NCBI GenBank assembly: GCA_943912835.1
Contig: CALTVJ010000008.1
Coordinates: 1 to 37,458, forward strand
Source: an uncultured Porphyromonas sp.
GTDB taxonomy: Bacteria > Bacteroidota > Bacteroidia > Bacteroidales > Porphyromonadaceae
Length of the DNA stretch: 37,458 nucleotides
Reading direction: 5' to 3'
Shown here: positions 1 through 8,278 of the stretch, piece by piece
Numbering within the stretch: the stretch's first letter is position 1
Layout: the number at the start of each line of letters is the position of its first letter
Notes under the pieces: model-generated
What the model saw: only the letters and a program-made list of their open reading frames with translations
What the model was told of the DNA's origin: nothing
Databases searched by the model: none
Made by a program: the position numbers and the translations under genes

Positions 1-476
1 GGCAGAAGGCTATGAAAGTCTTAACAGATTGGGAGTTGTTGATCTATGGTAGTGGGGCGAAAGAGGAACACTACCTTCGTCAATTAGCCGAGTCGCTACA
101 CTTAGAGCGTTGTCGTTTCTGTGGTTATGCTTCAGCCCCCAGCCAAGTGTATCAAAGTGCCTCAGTGCTTTGTATGACCTCGAGTTATGAAGGTTGGGGC
201 TTGTCTATGCTAGAAGCGCAGGCTTATGGTGTCATTCCCATTAATTTTGATGTATCAGAAGGTGTTCGTGCTATTATAGGTCCTAATGAGGATGCGGGAT
301 TGCTGATTAAGCCATTTGATTTGGGGGAATATGTGATAAGGCTTATCTACTTGTGTCAAGATGAGGAGGCGATAAATAGGCTTCGCGAGAAGTGTATCCT
401 TAGAGCAGAGTTTTATAGTAATAGAGCTGTTGAGCAAAGACAGTGGCAAGATATACTGGGTTATTTACTACGATAA
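1..476 (+). CDS. GT4-family glycosyltransferase, C-terminal fragment (5' end outside window)
   Basis: The frame is open to the left edge (codons for Gln-Lys-Ala precede the first ATG at 12), so that ATG is internal and only the C-terminal, nucleotide-sugar-binding half of the enzyme is present. Visible landmarks are the LLIYGSG strand, the segment LERCRFCGY, and the donor-site motif SSYEGWGLSMLEAQAYG, which carries the E-x7-E pattern of retaining GT4 enzymes. These transfer a sugar from a nucleotide donor at the cytoplasmic face of the inner membrane. The next gene is a close paralogue, aligning over this whole segment, so the pair looks like a tandem duplication in a surface-glycan cluster. 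The stop (474-476) lies one base before the next ATG. Acceptor and sugar cannot be told from sequence. Confidence 0.9.
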   Translation, partial: QKAMKVLTDWELLIYGSGAKEEHYLRQLAESLHLERCRFCGYASAPSQVYQSASVLCMTSSYEGWGLSMLEAQAYGVIPINFDVSEGVRAIIGPNEDAGLLIKPFDLGEYVIRLIYLCQDEEAINRLREKCILRAEFYSNRAVEQRQWQDILGYLLR

Positions 477-477
477 A

Positions 478-1665
478 ATGGATAAAAACATAGCTTTTGT
501 ATGGATTAGCTTTGAGCTGGGTGGTAGTGAGCAGGTTTGCTATAATACCGCTAAATATCTACGTACTAAGGGTGTTAAATCTTATTTCTTCGGAAGATAT
601 GCCACAGAGCATGCTAGACAGTATATCGCTAATGTGGGAGGAGAATTTTACACCTTGCCCGAGGACAATAAGAGCATTATGTTTATGAGTCCTTCTAATG
701 TTGATTTTCTTGCGCACCACATCAAAAGTCTTGCTATTGACCTGGTGTTTTTTTCTGCTGGTTGGATCCATACTCTTGATGTGAGAGATCGAGAGAAGTT
801 ACCTTGTAAAATCTCTTTTTGGCATCATTTCGAGCCTTTGGAGGATTGTAAGTCTAGATTGTTACGAAGTTTGGCTCGCTCGAAGAGATCTTGGGGAGGA
901 CTTCTAGAATATTATCTTGTCACGAAGATGAAGTATCACTATTTCCCATTTAAGCGACGAGATATGGAGCGCAACTATCTGGAGCAAATACGTCTATCAG
1001 ACTATTATTTGGTGCTTTGCCCAGAGTATAAGGCACGTGTAGTACAGCAACTCGGTCTCAATCATGAGGAGGCAAATAAAATCCTTCCCATGATTAATAC
1101 ACAAGAGCGAGTGGAGAAACCACAGCTTGCCAAAGGCAAGGAAATAATTTATATGGGTAGGTTAGATAAAGGGCAAAAATGTGTTGATCGTCTGCTCTAT
1201 ATATGGCAAATGGTACAGAAATCTTTGCCCGAATGGCAGTTCAAGATATATGGTTCGGGCAGTGATGAGACTTACCTTAAAGAGCTTGCTCTTCGCTTAA
1301 ATCTTGAACGCTGTCATTTTATGGGCAGAATACAATATCCTGAGCAGGCTTATCGTGATGCAGCCATTCTTTGCCTAAGCTCCAATTATGAGGGTTATCC
1401 CATGGTGTTGGTTGAAGCGCAAAATCACGGGGTTGTACCGATGTGTTTTGATATTTGTGCTGGTGTCCGACATATCATTGGTGTTGATGAGCGTGCGGGG
1501 AGATTGGTGCGTCCTTTTGATTTGGAAGAATATGCCATCAAACTTGTTGAGCTTTGCCTTGATCCCAAATTGAGAGAAGAGCTTCAACAAAGCTGCTTAA
1601 GCAAAGTCTCGGATTATACCTTGACAATCAATGACGCCAACTGGGCTAGGCTACTCGGTGTATAA
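478..1665 (+). CDS. GT4-family glycosyltransferase, 395 aa
   Basis: Start chosen at ATG 478, one base after the upstream stop; an in-frame start at 430 would overlap the previous gene by 47 bp and adds 16 residues before the natural N-terminal strand NIAFVWISFELGGSEQ. That strand and glycine loop are typical of the GT-B acceptor domain. The C-terminal domain has IIYMGRLDKGQKCVDRLL, the strand FKIYGSGS and the donor motif SSNYEGYPMVLVEAQNHG with its two glutamates. It should transfer a sugar onto a lipid-linked or surface glycan, using a nucleotide sugar in the cytoplasm. The tight spacing implies cotranscription with the upstream paralogue and with the LTA-synthase-like gene 41 bp downstream. 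The GT4 assignment is secure; the substrate is unknown. Confidence 0.9.
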   Translation: MDKNIAFVWISFELGGSEQVCYNTAKYLRTKGVKSYFFGRYATEHARQYIANVGGEFYTLPEDNKSIMFMSPSNVDFLAHHIKSLAIDLVFFSAGWIHTLDVRDREKLPCKISFWHHFEPLEDCKSRLLRSLARSKRSWGGLLEYYLVTKMKYHYFPFKRRDMERNYLEQIRLSDYYLVLCPEYKARVVQQLGLNHEEANKILPMINTQERVEKPQLAKGKEIIYMGRLDKGQKCVDRLLYIWQMVQKSLPEWQFKIYGSGSDETYLKELALRLNLERCHFMGRIQYPEQAYRDAAILCLSSNYEGYPMVLVEAQNHGVVPMCFDICAGVRHIIGVDERAGRLVRPFDLEEYAIKLVELCLDPKLREELQQSCLSKVSDYTLTINDANWARLLGV

Positions 1666-1706
1666 GTAAGCATATACTCTTGTAGCCTCTAACGAACAAT
1701 TTATCT

Positions 1707-3647
1707 ATGAAACAAAAACGTATCGGACGCTATAGAGAGCAGGGACTTATGGTCTTGCTTCTATGGCGTTTCTTTTTGGCGATGCTTATTTATACACTCT
1801 GTCGCTTGGTTTTCGTAGTGTATAATGCAGATTTGTTGCAGTTCTCTGGGTTGAAAGCTGTATGCACGGCTCTGTGGGGTGGTTTGCAGTTTGATTTGTC
1901 TGCATTGCTCTATGTTAATGCTCTACTGATATTGCTACACTTATTTCCCTTCCCCTATAAATACACTAAGCCTTATCAAGGTGTACTAAATGTTGTTTAC
2001 TGGTTATGCAATATCCCTGCTTTGATACTTAACCTTGGGGATGTGGTTTATTATCGCTTCACTGGTAAACGAACGAGCTTTGCTGTCCTAGATGAGTTTG
2101 GCAACGAGAATCCTCTTAACTTTCTGCACTTCTTTGTTCGCTATTGGGAGGTGACCCTTTGGGGTGTGATATTGATAGCCGTGTGGGTATATCTGTATTA
2201 TAGATTTAGAGCTTACAATCGTACGCGTCTTAGACCTTGGGCGCATTATACTCTCTATGGTCTGTTTACCCTCTTGGCTGTACCGCTGACTATTGGGGGT
2301 ATCCGTGGAGGCTTTGCACGAGGTACGCGCCCTATGGGACCAATTAGAGCAAATCTCTATATTGAGCGTCCTCAACAACGTGCAGCCGTTTTGAATACTC
2401 CTTTTGTGATGATACGGCTCGTTGGCAAGCAATCTTTACCCGAATATCGCTTTATGTCTGAGGTAAAGTGTAAGCAACATTTTAGTGCTTTGAGGGTGTC
2501 GGCAGACTCAACGGAATATACGGCAAAGTATAAGGGGAAGAATGTTGTCTTTATCATCTGGGAGAGTCTGGCTAAGGAGTGGGTCGGCATGCTGAATAAG
2601 GATATCCCCAATTATCGAGGGTTTACTCCTTTTCTGGATAGTTTGATGCAACGTTCTTACTACTTCACGCGAGCTTACGCAGGGGCTGGGGAGTCGATAG
2701 ATGCTTTGCCTGCGATTTTGGCTTCGGTACCACGCCCAATTAGCTCCTTTATTAGTTCGTCTTACTCGGGGAATAAGCTGTATGGCTTGCCTCATATTCT
2801 TACGGAGCGAGGATATGATACGCGTTTTTATCATAATGCAGCTAATGCTTCGATGGGCTTCAATGCGATGTCTAAACAGTTGGGTTTTGCCACGCACCAT
2901 GGTATGACGGAGTTTAACAACGATGCAGAGTATGACGGAGCTTGGGGGATTTGGGATGAACCATTTTTGCAGTATGTTGCTCAGGATATCAATACACTGA
3001 AAGAGCCTTTTTTAGCAGTCGAATTTACGACCAGTTCGCATGAGCCTTATGCTATCCCTAAGCGATATGAGGGGCGTTTCCATGTCGGAGCGCATCCACA
3101 GCATCGCTCAATGCAATATACAGACTATGCTTTGGAGCAATTCTTTCGGACGGCGTCAAAGCAACCTTGGTACAAAAATACGCTCTTCATTATTACGGCA
3201 GACCATGCTGTGCCAGGGCATCTGGAGAAATATAAAAACTCCAATGGACTGCACGCTATACCTATTATCTTTTTTGACCCACAGATCGAGTGGCAGGGAG
3301 TTGAATCTCAGAGGGTCGTACAGCAAGCCGATTTTTTGCCGACACTCTTGGATTTGCTCGGGATAGAGGCAAGGCATGTGGCATTTGGGCATAATATGTT
3401 TGCCGAAGGCGAAGAGCATTTTGCTGTCAGTACGATGGGGGAGGTTTTCCAGATGATACGTGGGGACTATGCGCTGCATTTTGATGGTGAGCGAGTGCTT
3501 GCCTTGTATGATGTGAAGCGAGACCCTGAGTTGAAGCGAGATCTAAAAAATAGTTCTCCCGAAGTTTTGAAAGAGATGCTCCCAACCCTACAAGCCTATA
3601 TGCAGGAGCTGAGTCATCGCATGAGGCATAATCAACTGAAGCCTTAA
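1707..3647 (+). CDS. LTA synthase-like membrane sulfatase-fold phosphotransferase, 646 aa
   Basis: The N-terminal part holds about five hydrophobic segments (roughly residues 15-40, 50-75, 90-115, 145-165 and 180-200), followed by an extracytoplasmic alkaline-phosphatase-superfamily domain of the LTA synthase/phosphoglycerol transferase type. Metal-site and catalytic landmarks are Glu286 in VFIIWESLAKEWVG, the nucleophile position Ser330 in GAGESIDALPAILAS, SSHEPYAIP, and Asp499-His500 in ITADHAVPGH. In Gram-positive LtaS the nucleophile is Thr; here it is Ser. Gram-negative bacteria have no lipoteichoic acid, so transfer of phosphoglycerol or phosphoethanolamine to a periplasmic glycan or lipid is the likely activity; this is inferred. 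Two glycosyltransferases lie just upstream and a hairpin terminator at 3681 follows. Confidence 0.88.
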   Translation: MKQKRIGRYREQGLMVLLLWRFFLAMLIYTLCRLVFVVYNADLLQFSGLKAVCTALWGGLQFDLSALLYVNALLILLHLFPFPYKYTKPYQGVLNVVYWLCNIPALILNLGDVVYYRFTGKRTSFAVLDEFGNENPLNFLHFFVRYWEVTLWGVILIAVWVYLYYRFRAYNRTRLRPWAHYTLYGLFTLLAVPLTIGGIRGGFARGTRPMGPIRANLYIERPQQRAAVLNTPFVMIRLVGKQSLPEYRFMSEVKCKQHFSALRVSADSTEYTAKYKGKNVVFIIWESLAKEWVGMLNKDIPNYRGFTPFLDSLMQRSYYFTRAYAGAGESIDALPAILASVPRPISSFISSSYSGNKLYGLPHILTERGYDTRFYHNAANASMGFNAMSKQLGFATHHGMTEFNNDAEYDGAWGIWDEPFLQYVAQDINTLKEPFLAVEFTTSSHEPYAIPKRYEGRFHVGAHPQHRSMQYTDYALEQFFRTASKQPWYKNTLFIITADHAVPGHLEKYKNSNGLHAIPIIFFDPQIEWQGVESQRVVQQADFLPTLLDLLGIEARHVAFGHNMFAEGEEHFAVSTMGEVFQMIRGDYALHFDGERVLALYDVKRDPELKRDLKNSSPEVLKEMLPTLQAYMQELSHRMRHNQLKP

Positions 3648-3680
3648 AGGACAGAAGTCCACTCGTTAAGAGCATTCAGG

Positions 3681-3724
3681 TCGCTTAGGTAGGACGAGTA
3701 TTGTCGTTTTACTTAAGCGATTTT
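3681..3724 (+). terminator. Hairpin terminator after the LTA-synthase-like gene
   Basis: An 11-bp stem (3681-3691 with 3710-3720, one G-U pair) is followed by four T at 3721-3724. It sits 33 bp after the stop. The loop carries the sequence GGTAGGACGAGTATTGTCG, which resembles the intergenic element at 33069-33096. Confidence 0.6.
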
Positions 3725-3725
3725 C

Positions 3726-3754
3726 TTTGAGTTTCTAGTCTTTTTGTAGTTTTG
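3726..3754 (+). promoter_or_regulatory. Bacteroidetes-type promoter for the TatD gene
   Basis: TTTG at 3726-3729 and TAGTTTTG at 3747-3754 match the -33/-7 consensus (TTTG, TAnnTTTG) with a 17-bp gap, slightly shorter than the usual 19-21. The predicted transcription start falls at or within a few bases of the GTG at 3760, so the mRNA would be leaderless or nearly so. Confidence 0.5.
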
Positions 3755-3759
3755 TACCT

Positions 3760-4338
3760 GTGATAGTTGATATACATACCCATAGACCACGCATAAATAC
3801 AGCTGAGGTTGAGAGTCGTGTGAGTTATAGCCCTAATGAAGCCCTTACGACAGAGGGGCTTTATTCGGTGGGTTTGCACCCATGTCGGGTTGAGGATATG
3901 ACAGACGAAGCCTTGGCTCTTTTGGTACAACGTTTGTCCGAGGAGAGTAATCGTATTTGGGCGATTGGAGAGGCGGGGCTAGATAAGCTTTCGTCTGTGG
4001 ATATGGGCTTGCAAGAACACTATTTGAGGGCACAGATTGCATTGAGTGAACATTGGGAAAAACCCTTGGTCTTGCATTGTGTGCGAGCTTATAGCGAATT
4101 GATAGCTCTCCGCCGAATGACGAAAGCGAAGCAAATGTGGATTATACATGGCTATCGCAAGGGAGTTAAGCTTGCAGAGCAATTACTTGATGCGGGTTTT
4201 TACTTGAGTTTTGGTCAATATTTCGATGTCGAAGCACTACGTTTGGCTAAAGCTCGTCAGCGTATGTTTACAGAGACAGATGATGCTTTGCTAAGTATTG
4301 AAGAGGTCTGTGAACGTATCGAGTTGGCTCTGTCGTAG
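3760..4338 (+). CDS. TatD-family metal-dependent hydrolase, short form (192 aa)
   Basis: Begins with GTG, directly reading VDIHTH, the family's N-terminal metal-binding motif (His6, His8). Further ligands are visible at Glu71 (IGEAGLD), His106 (LVLHCVRAY), His130 (WIIHGYRKG) and Asp174 (FTETDDA). TatD proteins are TIM-barrel nucleases/phosphohydrolases; those studied degrade DNA 3'-5' or act in DNA repair. At 192 residues it is shorter than typical TatD (about 260) but retains every expected ligand, so it is probably a compact active form common in this phylum rather than a truncation. It is followed 17 bp later by a MerR-type gene, likely in the same transcript. Confidence 0.85.
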   Translation: MIVDIHTHRPRINTAEVESRVSYSPNEALTTEGLYSVGLHPCRVEDMTDEALALLVQRLSEESNRIWAIGEAGLDKLSSVDMGLQEHYLRAQIALSEHWEKPLVLHCVRAYSELIALRRMTKAKQMWIIHGYRKGVKLAEQLLDAGFYLSFGQYFDVEALRLAKARQRMFTETDDALLSIEEVCERIELALS

Positions 4339-4355
4339 TTTATAAGTTATAATAC

Positions 4356-4700
4356 ATGGCATTTATTAAGAATAAGGTACAAAAGCGATATTACTCTATT
4401 GGCGAGGTGAGTAAGAGACTGGGCGAATCGGAGTCAACACTCAAATACTGGGAGAGAGAGTTTGATCATATTAAGCCTCGGCGTAGTCCTGGAGGTACGC
4501 GTCAGTATTCAGAGAGTGATCTCGAGAGCATACGAGCAGTACAACGACTTATTCGCCAAGATAAGCTGACTATTGAGGGGGTTAAGTCGGTTTTGAGTCG
4601 TCGCAAGACGAGTTTAGAACTTCGGGAGGAGGCTTTGACACGTTTGCATTCTGCACTAGAGAAATTAGAGACTCTGTATGCTCGTCTTGAGCAGGAGTAA
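4356..4700 (+). CDS. MerR-family transcriptional regulator, 114 aa
   Basis: A winged-helix MerR DNA-binding domain fills residues 9-75: YYSIGEVSKRLGESESTLKY is the helix-turn-helix, followed by WEREF and the wing PRRSPGGTRQYSESDLESI. The remaining 40 residues form a short helix rich in Leu, Glu and Arg, suitable for a dimerisation coiled coil. There is no C-terminal effector domain and no cysteine cluster for metal sensing. Small MerR proteins of this kind are widespread in Bacteroidetes and their ligands are unknown. It follows the TatD gene closely and ends at a strong hairpin, so it is probably the last gene of that unit. Confidence 0.88.
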   Translation: MAFIKNKVQKRYYSIGEVSKRLGESESTLKYWEREFDHIKPRRSPGGTRQYSESDLESIRAVQRLIRQDKLTIEGVKSVLSRRKTSLELREEALTRLHSALEKLETLYARLEQE

Positions 4701-4713
4701 TGAGCAATTAAGG

Positions 4714-4754
4714 GGAAAAGGCTATCAAGAATAAATTTCTTGATAGCCTTTTCC
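4714..4754. terminator. Strong hairpin terminator after the MerR gene
   Basis: A perfect 18-bp stem (4714-4731 with 4737-4754) closes a 5-nt loop, 13 bases after the merR stop. The arms themselves supply the A- and T-rich flanks (AAAA at 4716-4719, TTTT at 4749-4752), so it could act in either direction. Confidence 0.8.
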
Positions 4755-5025
4755 TTACTATCTCGCAAATGAGTGTCTTTTTTTATAGGAAAATATTACT
4801 CTTTTAGCATGTTTATCAAGGATTGGATATTAAAAAAATTAGTTTCAGAATCTTCCGTAATGCTTAGTTTGGTGCCTGTATGATTTGTCCTATTTTATCA
4901 AAATGTTTTATTTGATTTATCTGATGTGTACAATTAGAAATTGACTAATAAAAAAATATAGAGTTATTCTGTTTTGTATTTTGTTTTTGATTGTTTTGGG
5001 GTGGTGTATATTGTGTTAAAGTGTT
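4755..5025. other. AT-rich intergenic region before the SusC gene, no gene seen
   Basis: About 270 bp of AT-rich DNA with several T tracts. No ORF, tRNA or convincing hairpin is visible. It may hold regulatory sites for the susCD pair, but nothing specific can be named. Confidence 0.5.
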
Positions 5026-5033
5026 TATATTTG
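5026..5033 (+). promoter_or_regulatory. -7 promoter element for the susC/susD operon
   Basis: TATATTTG fits the TAnnTTTG -7 consensus. No exact TTTG lies at the proper distance upstream (the nearest is at 4995-4998, 27 bp away), so this promoter may be weak or activator-dependent. The predicted RNA start near 5040 leaves a leader of about 70 nt before ATG 5111. Confidence 0.4.
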
Positions 5034-5110
5034 CCACTGAAATTTATGTGTTATTACTCTTTGTGAGTTTGTCATATATCAGGGATAAATTACTAAATAC
5101 AATATCGTAT

Positions 5111-8100
5111 ATGTTATCGTTACCTACATTTCTTAATGGGGGAGGTTTAAGAAACTTATCAGCGGCAACTGTTTTGGTGGTGTCGTCGGTCTCTGCTTTC
5201 TCTCAAAATGCTGTTACCGTCAAGGGGGCGGTCGTAGACAGTAAAAAAGAAGCTCTTATTGGGGTGAATGTGCGCATCAAGGGGACGACCCAAGGTGTGG
5301 CAACAGACTTGGATGGCAAGTTTGTATTGACAAATGTCCCACGTAATGCTACGCTTGAGTTTTCGTATGTCGGTATGCAGACACAGCTCATTACTCTTAA
5401 TGGGCAGTCAGTACTGAATGTTGTGATGAAAGATGATGCAGGTCAGCTCTCAGATGTGGTCGTTATCGGTTATGGTACCAAAAAGAAGGTAAACCTAACG
5501 GGGGCTGTGGGAAGTGTTGATAGCAAACAGATGGCCACAAGAGCCACAACGAATATCATGACCTCGATACAAGGTGCTGTGCCTGGTGTGACTGTTATGG
5601 ATAAGCCTGGAGGGGGTATTTCTCTCAACATCCGTGGACGTGGTAACCTTGGAACTTCAGAACCATTGTATATTGTGGATGGAGTCGAGGTGAGTGCATC
5701 TTATTTTGCAGCTCTCAACCCCAATGTAATTGAGAACTTGTCTTTCCTCAAAGATGCCGCTTCTGCCGCGATTTATGGAGCCAAAGCGGCTTATGGTGTC
5801 GTGCTTGTGACAACCAAAACAGCCAAGAGTGGCTCTTTACAGGTAAGTTATAATGGTTCTTATGGTGTTAAGACGCCTACTTACCTCCCAGAGATGCTCA
5901 ACTCTACGGAGTATGCCGAGCTTTGGACTCTTGCAGAGAAAAATCAAGGCGTAGAACCAAGATTATATACATTCCAGCCAGATGTGATTGAGAAGTATCG
6001 TAATGGGTCAGACCCCGATCGATATCCCAATACAAACTGGTTTGACTTGGTGCTTAATAATAACTCTGCTTATACGAAGCATAATTTGCAATTTACTGGG
6101 GGGAGTGATAAGTTTAAGTATATCCTCAATACAGGCTTCACACAGAATCAATCACTCTATAAAAATAGACGTACGAATCGCTATGATGTGACGGCTAAAA
6201 CGGTGGCAGACCTGAAGAAGTGGCTTCGTATTACTTCGTCAGCGAATTTGATTTACGATGACTTCAAACGTGAGGGTGGCGATATTTATCCTTATGAGCT
6301 ACTGCGTGTCCCTCCCACACAGGTTGCACGTCATACCAATGGCAACTACGGTTCGGTTAATAATGGCCTTCCTTTGACTGGTGAGCATGCAAAGCGTAAT
6401 CAACTTCGTCGCTTAGAGGTAGGCGGACGTGGCGAATCTCAGACGACACAACTTTTGGGCTTGCTCTCGGCTGAAATAATGCCTATTGAGGGGCTTAAAA
6501 TTACCAATCAGCTGGGCTATGATTATTACGATTATAGAGAGAATACATTTGTCAATCGTATCCCTTCAATCCCTAACTTCTTAGAGAAAAATGCTTCCGC
6601 AATCAATGGTAGTGGGGTGCCAGAGAATGAGATGAATATCCGTTGGTTCTATCGTCGTAAATTAACTTACGATGGTTGGGTGAATTATAATAAAACGTTT
6701 GCAGATAAACACGAACTTACGGCTATGGTCGGGGTGCATGCCGATGGTCGTATGGAGAAAGATCTCAAATTGGGACGTAAAGACTTTGCCAGCAATGATA
6801 TGAGAGATTTGAGTGGTGGTTCAACGGACTTAAAAAAGCAGATTACACCAACATCATCTTTTGTTGAGGAGTCTATGCATTCGTACTTTGGACGTATCGG
6901 ATATACCTACGACAATAAGTACTTGTTTGAGGCGAACTTCCGTGCCGATGCTTCATCTCGATTTAATAAAGATGGCCGTTGGGGCTATTTCCCTTCATTC
7001 TCAGCTGGTTGGCGTATCGATAGGGAGCAATTTATGAAGCAGTTTGATTGGCTTACTCAGCTCAAACTGCGTGCTTCGTGGGGACGTAATGGTAATATTA
7101 ACAACATCGGTCTCTACGATACTTATTCGACCTACTCAACGACGGGAACTATCTTGATGGGTGGAGAGGAGCAACCTATTTATGTAGAGAGCGTCGTGGG
7201 TAACCCCTCATTGACTTGGGAAACGACCACAACAACAAACCTCGGTCTTGACCTAGACATCAAGAATGGTTTATTCCGTCTAACCGCAGACTACTATAAC
7301 CGTTTGACTGATGGTATCTTGGTAAAAGCCAATGACACACCCACAGAAACAGGGCTTACTGATAAGCAAATCCCATCACGTAATGTTGGTCAGGTTCGCA
7401 ATACTGGTTTAGAGCTTTCTCTATCTCATACCAAGAGATTTGGTGACTTCAGCTACGAAGTAGGTGCCAATATGACAATTAATAAGAATCGTATTGAGAG
7501 TCTTGGTGATAAGGTTACAGAGCTACCTCCCAATGGGAACTGGATCATGAGGGTGGGTCACTCAATCGGTGATTTCTATATGCTTGAGGCTAATGGACTC
7601 TATAGCAAAGAAGATATAGATAAAGGTAATTATGTGCCTTATGGTACTCAGAAGCCTGAGGGTGGTATGATTCGTTTTGTCGATCAACCTACTGTAGATA
7701 GCAATGGTGATGGTATTCCTGATAAGGGAGATGGTGTGATTGATGCCGCTGACCGCAAAATTGTTGGAAATGATGTGCCAAGCTTTACCTATGGTATCAA
7801 TGCACGAGTGAGTTACAAAGGACTTAGCTTAAGCGTTAATGGTCAAGGGGTAGCTGGTACTAAAGTGTACCTCAGCGAGGAGGCCGCTTGGGCGTTCTTT
7901 GATAAGTCTGTACCTCGTCGTTGGCAGCTTGACAACTGGACGGAGAATAATCAGTCTGCGATATATCCGAAGGTATTTACTCCGACTGATGCCCGTTATG
8001 GTTACAACAACAAGGCATCTTCTTTCTGGCTCTTTGACTCTAGCTATTTCCGTATCAAAAACATCACATTGAGCTATCAGTTGCCAACATCGCTCATCAG

Positions 8101-8263
8101 TAGAATAGGCCTAACAGGCGCTAGTGTGTATGTTACTGGAGAGAACCTCTTCACTCTCCGTGGAGATAATCGTATGAAAGATTTCGATCCCGAGACTGTT
8201 AGTGGACGTGGTTATAATATAGGTACTAAGAGTATCACAGCAGGTGTATCTATCAACTTCTAA
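5111..8263 (+). CDS. SusC/RagA-family TonB-dependent outer-membrane transporter, 1050 aa
   Basis: Start set at ATG 5111 because it opens a proper signal peptide (hydrophobic core ATVLVVSSVSAFS, cleavage near residue 30). The longer frame from 4991 would begin upstream of the -7 element at 5026 and bury the signal. Domains in order: a carboxypeptidase-regulatory-like beta-sandwich (about 36-112, with GVNVRIKGTTQGVATDLDGK), a TonB-box-like segment near DVVVIGYG, the plug (about 125-235, with LNIRGRGNLG, EPLYIVDGVEV and LKDAASAAIYGAKAAYGVV) and a 22-strand barrel ending in VSINF with the usual terminal Phe. It imports a glycan or peptide with its SusD lid, powered by TonB-ExbBD. No hydrolase, sensor or sigma/anti-sigma gene is nearby, so the substrate cannot be predicted. 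Confidence 0.95.
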   Translation: MLSLPTFLNGGGLRNLSAATVLVVSSVSAFSQNAVTVKGAVVDSKKEALIGVNVRIKGTTQGVATDLDGKFVLTNVPRNATLEFSYVGMQTQLITLNGQSVLNVVMKDDAGQLSDVVVIGYGTKKKVNLTGAVGSVDSKQMATRATTNIMTSIQGAVPGVTVMDKPGGGISLNIRGRGNLGTSEPLYIVDGVEVSASYFAALNPNVIENLSFLKDAASAAIYGAKAAYGVVLVTTKTAKSGSLQVSYNGSYGVKTPTYLPEMLNSTEYAELWTLAEKNQGVEPRLYTFQPDVIEKYRNGSDPDRYPNTNWFDLVLNNNSAYTKHNLQFTGGSDKFKYILNTGFTQNQSLYKNRRTNRYDVTAKTVADLKKWLRITSSANLIYDDFKREGGDIYPYELLRVPPTQVARHTNGNYGSVNNGLPLTGEHAKRNQLRRLEVGGRGESQTTQLLGLLSAEIMPIEGLKITNQLGYDYYDYRENTFVNRIPSIPNFLEKNASAINGSGVPENEMNIRWFYRRKLTYDGWVNYNKTFADKHELTAMVGVHADGRMEKDLKLGRKDFASNDMRDLSGGSTDLKKQITPTSSFVEESMHSYFGRIGYTYDNKYLFEANFRADASSRFNKDGRWGYFPSFSAGWRIDREQFMKQFDWLTQLKLRASWGRNGNINNIGLYDTYSTYSTTGTILMGGEEQPIYVESVVGNPSLTWETTTTTNLGLDLDIKNGLFRLTADYYNRLTDGILVKANDTPTETGLTDKQIPSRNVGQVRNTGLELSLSHTKRFGDFSYEVGANMTINKNRIESLGDKVTELPPNGNWIMRVGHSIGDFYMLEANGLYSKEDIDKGNYVPYGTQKPEGGMIRFVDQPTVDSNGDGIPDKGDGVIDAADRKIVGNDVPSFTYGINARVSYKGLSLSVNGQGVAGTKVYLSEEAAWAFFDKSVPRRWQLDNWTENNQSAIYPKVFTPTDARYGYNNKASSFWLFDSSYFRIKNITLSYQLPTSLISRIGLTGASVYVTGENLFTLRGDNRMKDFDPETVSGRGYNIGTKSITAGVSINF

Positions 8264-8278
8264 TTTGTAGAACAAGAC

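Noticed and set aside
4991..5110. 40-residue N-terminal extension of the SusC protein
   Set aside because: It begins upstream of the -7 promoter element and would place the signal peptide internally; ATG 5111 gives a normal export signal.
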